64,000 bases of DNA, taken from Liolophura sinensis (Eukaryota; Mollusca; Polyplacophora; Chitonida; Chitonidae). The notes under the pieces are model-generated. The model was not told the origin of the DNA. It was given only the letters and a program-made list of their open reading frames with translations, and ran no database searches. The stretch's first letter is position 1. Each line of letters begins with the position of its first letter. A program made the translations under genes and the position numbers. The stretch is from NCBI RefSeq assembly GCF_032854445.1, contig NW_027017953.1, positions 1,400,444 to 1,464,443 of the forward strand, given 5' to 3'. Below are positions 23,443 through 31,310 of this stretch, piece after piece.

Positions 23443-26400
23443 GGCCTTTTAATCTATCAAAAGATCTCTGACACTCAATGGACCACAAGAATTTAGCACC
23501 TTTCTTTAACAGCTGAGTTAGTGGCTCACTAACAAATGAAAAGTTCCTACAGAACTTACGATAATAACCTGCCATGCCCAAAAAACGCTTTAACTCTCTC
23601 TTACAACTTGGCACTGGAAAACAAGAGATAGCACTGATTTTAGAATTAACAGGTTTTACCTGACCCTGTCCGACAACATGCCCTAGATATGTGACAAAAG
23701 CACAACCAAACTCACACTTGGCCAAATTTACTGTAAGATTGGCTTGGGACAGTCTCGCAAATAATGCCTCCATGATATTTAAATGTTCCTCCCAAGTGTC
23801 ACTGAATATAATTACATCGTCGATGTAAACACGACACCCTTTAAGGCCTGATGTAACGTTGTTCACAAGTCGTTGAAAGGTGGCAGGGCTGTTCTTCATC
23901 CCAAAGGGCATGACTTTGTACTGGTATAAACCATCTGGGGTAGCAAACGCGGACACCTCACGAGCGCGCTGCGTGAGCGGTACTTGCCAAAATCCTTTCA
24001 ATAGGTCAAACTTGGAGACAACGTTGGACTTTCCCACGGCATCGATACAGTCGTCGATCCGTGGAATGGGAAAGTTGTCTGCTTTAGTGACGGCATTCAC
24101 TTTGCGATAGTCTGTACACATACGGTACGTCCCATCTGGTTTTGGCACAAGAATACAAGGTGAACTCCAGTTACTGTTACTGGGCTCGACCAGATCATTT
24201 TCCAGTAAATACTGAACTTCTTTTCTCAAGTATTCAGTTTTAGTTGGGTTCAGTCTGTATGGGTGCTGTTTAATTGGCTTGGAATCTCCAACTTCAACAT
24301 CATGGTAGATGGATTCAGTCCTGGTTGGAACATCAGGAAACAAATGTTCATATCGACGAACCAAATCCTTCAACTGCTGGCGTTGCTGATATTCCAGATG
24401 ACCCAACACAGAATCAATGTTCTCAAGAATACTTGAATTCTGGAGTTTGGCTGACCGGAACCTTAAGTCAAAATCTTGATCATCCCTAACAGCTGAATCA
24501 GGGCATAAGTTAGAGGTAACAACTCCACTAGGATGTACAACATTGAGATCAGTGCTATCTCTGTCTACATATGGCTTTAACATGTTAATGTGACAAAGTT
24601 GTCTAGATTTGCGCCGATCAGGAGTGAAAATAATATAATTAAGATCACTTAGCCTCTTGTCTACTACATAAGGTCCAAAATAACGTGCCTCAAGTGGCTT
24701 ACCACTAACTGGAAGTAAGGCCAATACCTTCTGACCAACTTCAAATCTGCGTCTTACTGTCTCTTTGTCATACTTAGTTTTCATACTCTTCTGAGAAGCT
24801 GTAAGATTCTCTCTGGCTAACTCACATACTCTGTTGAGCTTAGTACGAAAACGTGACACATACTGTAATAGGTTAACATTGTCACTATCACCAGACACAA
24901 ACTTTTCCTTGAACAACTGTAGTGGACCACGCACAGTATGGCCAAACACAAGCTCAAATGGACTAAATCCAAGTGACTCTTGTACAGACTCTCTTACAGC
25001 AAACATTAACAAAGGTACACCCTCGTCCCAATCTTTCCCTGTCTCAAAGCAGTAAGTTCTTATCATACTTTTCAGTGTCTGATGGAATCTCTCTAGTGCT
25101 CCTTGACTTTGTGGGTGATAAGCTGAGGACTTATACTGGCTAATACCTAGCTCATGCATAACTTGTTGGAACACACCAGACATGAAATTTGAACCCTGGT
25201 CTGACTGTACTGACTTAGGCAGACCAAACATGGTGAAGAACTTAACTAAAGCCTTAATTACAGTCTTGGCAGTAATATTCCTTAGTGGAATTGCCTCAGG
25301 GAAACGAGTTGAAGTACACATTATGGTTAACATATACTGATTTCCAGACTTTGTCTTAGGTAGCGGACCAACACAATCTATTAAGATTCTACTGAATGGC
25401 TCACCAATTGCAGGAATAGGCCTCAAGGCTGCCTTGGGGATTGTCTGGTTAGGTTTCCCCACTAACTGACATGCATGACAAGACCTGCAAAATTCAGTAA
25501 CATCTTTCCTTATTCCTGGCCAATAAAAATGACTGAGAATCTTATGATAGGTCTTATTAACACCTAAATGACCTGCTAACGGCGTTTCATGCGCTATGGT
25601 CAGTATGTCTTTACGATAAGACTTGGGCACAACTACCTGATGCTTAATTGCCCATTCATCCTCCAACGAAACATCGGGAGGCCTCCACTGCCGCATCAAT
25701 ATGCCAGACTTGACATAGTAGTAGCATGGGTCAGGTAAAGATTCACCATCTTTAGCTGCATCATTAAACAAGCAAGAAATACTTGGATCACTGTGTTGTT
25801 CAGCAATCAACTCAGTCCTACAAAATGGCTGATCACCACTAACAAAATTAGTATCTACTTCCTGCTGGCTGTCTAATTTGGAAGAATCTCCATCCAACAT
25901 GTTGTTGAGAAAAGTCTCACTCAAATCAACAGTACTACCCTGGTCTGTACTGACTTTTCTAGACATAGCTCTTGTAACAACACAGGACGGATATAAACCC
26001 GCTATCTCGCTTTCAACTGGCTCTGTGACTGAATTCAGAGAAGGCTTATCAACCATTAAGGGATCAACAGTAACTTTATCATGTGCCAAGTCATTTCCCA
26101 ACAACAAATGAATACCCTCAAAAGGTAATGAAGGCTTAATGCCTACCCTGACAGGTCCAGATATCAAATCTGATGACAAATAAATATCATGAAGGGGAAC
26201 ACTGACAAAGTCACTAGACTCTACACCTCTAATAAGGGCACGAACCCCAGAGTATGACTCTTCAGAAAAGGGCAGAGTATTCATCAACAACAGAGACTGA
26301 GATGCCCCAGTATCCCTTAATATCTTTATAGGGGTAGCACAAGACATGTCGCTTCTAAGCGACATTGAACCAGAATTGATAAACGCGAAGCTATCCATAG

Positions 26401-26938
26401 AGCATTTGGGAATCTTATCCAATCCCGTATCAGCTAACTCAGATCTGCTTTTAACTGCTGATGTAACTTCCGGCAATGTTTTGTGCATTGCAACACAAAG
26501 ACCTGTGGGCTTAGACTCATTCTCAGCTTCCCGTCTCCTTTTCAACTTGTAACATTCACTCATCACGTGACCTACCCGCTTGCAAAAATTACAAGTGACC
26601 CTATTTCGAGGACTACCATTCCAGTCTGAACTACGTGAACCATGAGCTGTAGAACCATTGGAGCCTGGTGTAGAACTCTTCCGTGTAGAGCTACCTCTAC
26701 CTGTTGCATGTGACTGGGTATTTCTACGTGTAAATGAATTAAATGGCTTACCCGTGTATGTAACCTTATGTGTCAAGGAATAATCATCAGCTAAACTGGC
26801 TGCCTCTTCAAGTGTATTCGCCTTCTGCACATGAACGAACACCTTTACATCATTATGAATACAACGCTTGAACTCTTCTACTAGCACAAGCTGACGCAAA
26901 CTTTCAAAATCCCTGCCTATTTTCTTGGCTGTGCGCAC
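23408..26938 (-). CDS. Retrotransposon Gag C-terminus / protease / integrase / reverse transcriptase
   Basis: A 1176-codon frame. Visible in order: CCHC zinc knuckle CNFCKRVGHVMSEC (residues 116-129), protease DTGAS (209-213), integrase zinc binding H450, H457, C487, C490, integrase D521, D580, E616 (D-D-35-E spacing), a GPY/F-type FGPYVV at about 754-759, then RT with FPIPRIDD (956), SKFDLLKGFWQVPL (975) and YIDD (1038-1041). Integrase thus precedes RT, the reverse of normal Ty3/gypsy order. The first residues continue the Gag frame of 26917-27732 after a frame break at about 26930-26940. The reading ends in the RT-RNase H connection through a second frame break. Confidence 0.93.
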   Translation of the reverse strand: MRTAKKIGRDFESLRQLVLVEEFKRCIHNDVKVFVHVQKANTLEEAASLADDYSLTHKVTYTGKPFNSFTRRNTQSHATGRGSSTRKSSTPGSNGSTAHGSRSSDWNGSPRNRVTCNFCKRVGHVMSECYKLKRRREAENESKPTGLCVAMHKTLPEVTSAVKSRSELADTGLDKIPKCSMDSFAFINSGSMSLRSDMSCATPIKILRDTGASQSLLLMNTLPFSEESYSGVRALIRGVESSDFVSVPLHDIYLSSDLISGPVRVGIKPSLPFEGIHLLLGNDLAHDKVTVDPLMVDKPSLNSVTEPVESEIAGLYPSCVVTRAMSRKVSTDQGSTVDLSETFLNNMLDGDSSKLDSQQEVDTNFVSGDQPFCRTELIAEQHSDPSISCLFNDAAKDGESLPDPCYYYVKSGILMRQWRPPDVSLEDEWAIKHQVVVPKSYRKDILTIAHETPLAGHLGVNKTYHKILSHFYWPGIRKDVTEFCRSCHACQLVGKPNQTIPKAALRPIPAIGEPFSRILIDCVGPLPKTKSGNQYMLTIMCTSTRFPEAIPLRNITAKTVIKALVKFFTMFGLPKSVQSDQGSNFMSGVFQQVMHELGISQYKSSAYHPQSQGALERFHQTLKSMIRTYCFETGKDWDEGVPLLMFAVRESVQESLGFSPFELVFGHTVRGPLQLFKEKFVSGDSDNVNLLQYVSRFRTKLNRVCELARENLTASQKSMKTKYDKETVRRRFEVGQKVLALLPVSGKPLEARYFGPYVVDKRLSDLNYIIFTPDRRKSRQLCHINMLKPYVDRDSTDLNVVHPSGVVTSNLCPDSAVRDDQDFDLRFRSAKLQNSSILENIDSVLGHLEYQQRQQLKDLVRRYEHLFPDVPTRTESIYHDVEVGDSKPIKQHPYRLNPTKTEYLRKEVQYLLENDLVEPSNSNWSSPCILVPKPDGTYRMCTDYRKVNAVTKADNFPIPRIDDCIDAVGKSNVVSKFDLLKGFWQVPLTQRAREVSAFATPDGLYQYKVMPFGMKNSPATFQRLVNNVTSGLKGCRVYIDDVIIFSDTWEEHLNIMEALFARLSQANLTVNLAKCEFGCAFVTYLGHVVGQGQVKPVNSKISAISCFPVPSCKRELKRFLGMAGYYRKFCRNFSFVSEPLTQLLKKGAKFLWSIECQRSFDRLKGHAKQRPHTCST

Positions 26939-27732
26939 CAGCGATCAAACAACTGCTCCTTAGCTCGACCAAACTCAACGTATGTCTGATCTCTACCTTT
27001 TTCACAGTTACGAAACTTCTGGCGGTAAGCTTCAGGCACCAATTCATAACCCTTCAAAATTACCTCTTTCACATAGTCATAATTGGAAGCAGTCTCTACA
27101 CTTAACTGAGTGTAAATTTCCCTGGCATTTCCAATTAGCACACTCTGTAATAACATAGTCCAGAACTCTTTAGGCCACTTCAAACTATTTGCAATTTTCT
27201 CAAAATGCAGAAAATACTTATCCACCTCTTTTTCCTGAAAGGATGGAACTAACCGAATGTATTTGGTCACATCGAATCCTGAATCCTGTCTACCGGAAGG
27301 ACCCGGTTTCTCACCTCTCTCAACCTCTAACTTTTTCATTTGAAACTCCAATTCTCTTTCCCTCTCTCTTTCTTGCATTTCTCTCTCCTCTCTCTGCACT
27401 TCCCTCTCTCTCTCTTCTCTCTGCACTTCCCTCTCTCTTTCTTTCTCTCTTTCCTCTTTCTCCAATCTCAACTTTTCTAACTCTAACTGCTTAAACTTAA
27501 GCTCGGCATCAGATTGACTCTCGAACTCATAATCAGATAGTGCAGAACTATCAAACTTCCCTATCTCCACTAAATGTTTCAACAAAGTATGCTGCATATC
27601 TCTTTTCCTCCATGAAGACTTTATGGACAAACCTAAAAATGTCCCTAACTTAACCAAGTCTTCCTTCTTTAAACTCTCAAAAACATCCTGATCGGGCGCA
27701 TTAACAAACTGTTTAGGATCAAAATCTCCCAT
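26917..27732 (-). CDS. Retrotransposon Gag N-terminal region
   Basis: A 271-codon frame starting MGDFDPKQFV at 27732. It has a highly charged helical stretch of repeated E/R/K (EREREVQREE type) at about residues 90-130, likely coiled coil, and a capsid-like part (KYIRLVPSFQEKEVDKYFLH…; EFWTMLLQSVLIGNAREIYT). It stops just after DRWCAQPRK while the capsid region continues in the other frame from 26938. This is either a disabling indel or a frameshift site. Confidence 0.85.
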   Translation of the reverse strand: MGDFDPKQFVNAPDQDVFESLKKEDLVKLGTFLGLSIKSSWRKRDMQHTLLKHLVEIGKFDSSALSDYEFESQSDAELKFKQLELEKLRLEKEEREKEREREVQREEREREVQREEREMQERERERELEFQMKKLEVERGEKPGPSGRQDSGFDVTKYIRLVPSFQEKEVDKYFLHFEKIANSLKWPKEFWTMLLQSVLIGNAREIYTQLSVETASNYDYVKEVILKGYELVPEAYRQKFRNCEKGRDQTYVEFGRAKEQLFDRWCAQPRK

Positions 27733-27835
27733 TGTAAATATTTAGCCACTGAATCATTCACCGTTAAAATTAAGCAATCGCTTCTCACTTGTTTTTAACT
27801 TCAAATATCCGGTGCAAAACAAAAGGGAAACAATC

Positions 27836-27859
27836 AGTTCCCGGACAAGCCCCAATTTC
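27836..27859 (-). other. Primer binding site, tRNA-Pro-like
   Basis: Directly inside the 5' LTR the minus strand reads ttggggcttgtccgggaac, very like the tRNA-Pro-type site (tgggggctcgtccggga) used by several retroelements. The tRNA identity is inferred from likeness only. Confidence 0.6.
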
Positions 27860-28883
27860 TGTTACGGTATTGAAAACGGCAACAGAAAACAGACTCAGTG
27901 ACTCAATATTACAATGTAAACAATGCTTTATATATATATAATGAGACGTACAGTTTTACAGACAGTTCAACAACAACAACATAAAAAACATACACATCAG
28001 TATTACCGGTCTTTAAAAGTTTCCAGTTCACCTTTTCATCCCAAGGAACGTGTTCCAGGAGATCCAACGTAAAGACCATGGGATAAACACACAATTCACA
28101 CAAGTCACAAATTGTCCTAGACAGGTACTTCGCCAGGTTAGCGAACGCGAACACAGTACACAGGTTACACAGAACTGGAACAGTCAAGCCTTTGAATGAC
28201 GTCACACCCGCAGAGCACAACACAGGGTAAATACAGGCATGGAGGTATAATCCACTTCAGATCAGTCACAGCTCCCGCAGACGCTCACAAACGAGCCGTT
28301 CAGAGACGTAGAGTAATGTCACCTTGTGGCAGAACGAACGTCCTTTGCAAAACTGAAAACTTCAGTTTAGAGTCCTTGACGACCTTGTCGGTCAGGTGAG
28401 GTCAGCGTGTTAAACAAATTACACAGTCCACACTGTATAATCATAATAAAGATCCGAACACCAATAAACGTGACTTCCGCAGAAATTCACATAAACCAGA
28501 CATCAGTACTACTGTGGTACACAAACGGTGCCGGCATAAAAAAACTGTCCTCCCAAATGAAACTGGCATCACCAGCTCATATCAAAATAATGGACTCGAC
28601 ACGAGAGCGTCTCACACTCTCCTGGCTCCCAGTGGATGCATCAAAAATACCTTCACTCTGCACAGAAAACACGGCTTATATACGTGCCAGGTGGATTCAA
28701 CTATTCTTAGACACAGAATTAACAGCCAATGAACATCCAGTTAAATAAACAGAGCATTGAACACGGTGCTTTCGGCCAGGTTCGCGCTGTACATATATAA
28801 CAGGGCCTGTTATGCTTATAACATATAACACCAAGGTCCGCAGACTAACAGTACAGGAAGACGTTAAATAGTCATACATAACA
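27860..28883 (-). repeat. 5' LTR of the Gmr1-like element
   Basis: 1024 bp, nearly identical to 21879-22902. Open frames inside it (for example 27909-28223) are found in both LTRs and have no recognisable domain. Its transcription would run leftward into Gag. Confidence 0.95.
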
Positions 28884-29089
28884 ATGTACATTTATAGGAT
28901 AGATGGTGTCTAGCGAAGATGACGCGATGTTATACAGAGGCTGAACCGGTTTACTGAGCTGGGTAACCAAAGCCAAAAAACAGCTGCTTTATATAGGGCT
29001 TACATGTACAATCAGCGGTCGTACACACCTGGCTGATGAAATACGTCTCTATGAAATGTTGGTATATATATACTGACTCGGTGTCTCAG

Positions 29090-29205
29090 AGTTGACGGTG
29101 CGATTATTGACAGAATTGCACGATCACAAATAGTGCGATTATTGACAGAATTGTACGAATCACAAATAGTGCGATTATTGACAGAATTGCACGAATCACA
29201 AATAG
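29090..29205. repeat. Three tandem copies of a 37-38-bp unit
   Basis: gtgcgattattgacagaatt + gcacgaatcacaaata repeated three times. It is not seen at the matching place in module 1 (about 9110), so it is a local expansion in module 2. Confidence 0.85.
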
Positions 29206-29777
29206 TTGCAAGGTCCAAGAAAATAACATTAATTAGACATTTATATCCTTGGTTTGCATCAGACAGAACTTATCTATATTTACTCGTATATCAGACTTCA
29301 TGTCTTTCACATGCAGTATTTCAGCAGACGATCGTGACGTAGGCCTACTAAGTGTATTGTAAGTGTTAATCGAACGCATCAAGGGTAACGGAACCAAAAG
29401 GTCGGCCAGGGCGTACCAAACTACAATTTTTGTTTTCTTATTTCTCTTCGTTTACTGGCTTTATCTGCTTGGTTGATAGTTGCCTTGTTAGTTTGAATAT
29501 TCAGCATTCTGATCATGAAGGTATCCATCAGTCACACACCTTGTGCGTTCAGCCCTTACCACTCCCATCCAAACTGCTGCTGGTTGGCATTGACCGATAA
29601 CACCGCCCTTTTACGTCCGATACACAAACAATAATTCCGCATTTTGCAAATGTTAATTATTGTTGAAAATAGTTCAATTAATATACAAGAACAAGCGTTG
29701 AGAAAGCTGATATTTTAGATAACAAAAATTCTATGATCTTCAGCTTCTGTTACCCCCTTACACGTTCACTATTTCAG

Positions 29778-29981
29778 GTGGGGCCAGGCTGAACGGATTC
29801 ACTGTGTCTGTGGGAAACTCGTCTGGGGCTTATACTACATGCTATCAGGATCCCACTACCAGTACTGACGGTCCGGGAGACGTCATCAATAGGACATGTA
29901 GCAGCCCAGTTCTAGGAAATACGGTCAAGATTTCCCTGTCATCTGGCAAAATTCTTACACTTTGCGAGGTCCTTATTTATG
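29778..29981 (+). CDS. RPTP exon: C-terminal half of F5/8C domain, module 2
   Basis: A 204-bp exon, phase 1-1, acceptor gttcactatttcag, donor gtaagg; duplicate of 9679-9882. The split codon joins with 19907 to give Cys. Relative to module 1, GDSS becomes GNSS and IKET becomes INRT, each creating an N-glycosylation sequon, and D becomes G in SSDK. The intron to its left now holds the 7-kb Gmr1-like element, and the gypsy element at 30019 sits only 38 bp after the donor. The reading frame is intact. Confidence 0.88.
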
Positions 29982-30018
29982 GTAAGGTACTATGTTTTAG
30001 TGACACTTCAACCCACTC

Positions 30019-30141
30019 TGTAATGTTGTCATCCTACAGATTACGATTTTATATGTAACCGACACTGGCGACAATATAGCTCTACCAGTCGAGTCATTCT
30101 GTGTTGCGTTCCTGTCCATAATTAGAACCCACAACATTATA
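30019..30141 (+). repeat. 5' LTR of the gypsy element
   Basis: 123 bp; directly followed by tttggcgacgagaatggaca, the primer binding site region. Confidence 0.93.
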
Positions 30142-30161
30142 TTTGGCGACGAGAATGGACA
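30142..30161 (+). other. Primer binding site region
   Basis: tttggcgacgagaatggaca directly follows the LTR. It starts TGG like most tRNA-primed sites. I cannot assign the tRNA. Confidence 0.6.
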
Positions 30162-30314
30162 CATCGTTATCAGTAAGACATTTTGTGAGTCAGAAAACAC
30201 GCAGGAATTAACCTTTTACTGAAAAATCACTCTAAACCAGTGAATTTTACCTCACTTTTGTTCCACTCAGCTGTTGTGGCGCACAGCACACGCGGGTGCA
30301 ACAACAACATAACG

Positions 30315-31310
30315 ATGGCCCAGTCACTGCCGACATTCCCTTCGTTCGACGTGCACAGTGACCCTTCATCAATAGCTCAACGATGGACTAAATATGTCCG
30401 ACGTTTCCAAAATCTTCTAGTTGCTATGGATATCGCAGATAAAAAGCGCCAAAGAGCCCTGTTAATCCATTACGGCGGCGAAGAAGTCAGTGATATACTG
30501 GATACGTTACCGGACACAGGTGAGGACCTAGAAGGAGCTCTAGAGAAACTGAATCCTCACTTCAACCCCAGACGAAACATTGACTATGAAACATACGTAT
30601 TTCGCAGCACTAAGCAAAACGTAGGCGAAACAATGGAGACGTACTCTACACGTCTGCGCCAGTTAGCCCTTACATGCGAATTTTCGGATCAAGACAGAGA
30701 AATCAAAGGCCAGCTAATACAGGGATGTAGCTCCAACAGAATTCGGCGACGCATTCTGCGTCCAGACCTCAAATTGATGGACATATTAAATTTAGCTAGA
30801 GCTATGGAACAGTCCGAACGCCAGGCGAAGACAATTGAACAGCCCAATCAGCCTATCCCAGAGACTGTAAATACTGTATTAAACAAGTCTCAGCAAAACA
30901 GAACAACAACCGCCGCCCGCAAATCCATTCGTAAAAATGCGAAACCATCCAGCAACAAGCCTCACAGTAAATACTGTAGATATTGTGGCTATGCATATCC
31001 CCACCCAGAAGGAAAAACCTGTCCAGCTAAGGGAAAGGCGTGTGGATTTTGTCATAAATTTAATCACTTTGAATCCGTTTGCCGACAGAAAAAACGTCAA
31101 CAGCATGACACTGGCAAATTTGAATCTGTCAAGCAAGTCAGAAGCGCTGCACACCTTGCTGATTCCAGTTCAGATGATGAATATGTATTCGGCGTGTACA
31201 GTCACAGTGATGGAATTTTCTACAAAACAACCAATAGTAACTGTCGCTGTCAACGAAAAAACACTCCAAGCTGTAATCGATACAGGTGCTACTGCAAACA
31301 TGTTGAGTGA
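30315..31310 (+). CDS. Retrotransposon Gag
   Basis: The frame is open from 30240; the ATG at 30315 (MAQSLPTFPSFDVHSD) is the more likely start because earlier residues are untypical. The capsid-like core has RWTKYVRRFQNLLVAMD and a charged helical C-half, and a cysteine-rich knuckle region (CRYCGYAYPH…CGFCHKFNHFESVC) is at about 30972-31083. The last 25 or so codons overlap the protease frame; the switch to Pol must occur near 31200-31230. Confidence 0.85.
   Translation: MAQSLPTFPSFDVHSDPSSIAQRWTKYVRRFQNLLVAMDIADKKRQRALLIHYGGEEVSDILDTLPDTGEDLEGALEKLNPHFNPRRNIDYETYVFRSTKQNVGETMETYSTRLRQLALTCEFSDQDREIKGQLIQGCSSNRIRRRILRPDLKLMDILNLARAMEQSERQAKTIEQPNQPIPETVNTVLNKSQQNRTTTAARKSIRKNAKPSSNKPHSKYCRYCGYAYPHPEGKTCPAKGKACGFCHKFNHFESVCRQKKRQQHDTGKFESVKQVRSAAHLADSSSDDEYVFGVYSHSDGIFYKTTNSNCRCQRKNTPSCNRYRCYCKHVE

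Larger units (their letters stand above)
21879..28883 (-). mobile_element. Gmr1-like Ty3/gypsy-class LTR retrotransposon (7005 bp), full length
   Basis: Two direct LTRs of 1024 bp (21879-22902 and 27860-28883), each TGTTACGG…CATAACA on the plus strand, bound the element. The target site duplication ATGT (21875-21878 and 28884-28887) and the undisturbed site at about 8916-8920 in module 1 prove the insertion. The coding strand is minus. Domain order is gag, CCHC knuckle, protease, integrase, reverse transcriptase, RNase H, so integrase precedes RT, as known for the Gmr1 group. The sequence types are gypsy-like. I saw only two base differences between the LTRs, so insertion was recent and later than the module duplication. 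Two frame breaks in the coding region suggest that this copy is non-autonomous. Confidence 0.95.

Noticed and set aside
30240-30314. Upstream ATG of the gypsy gag frame
   Set aside because: The 25 residues before MAQSLPTF do not look like gag, and the 30315 ATG is better placed; kept only as a possibility.
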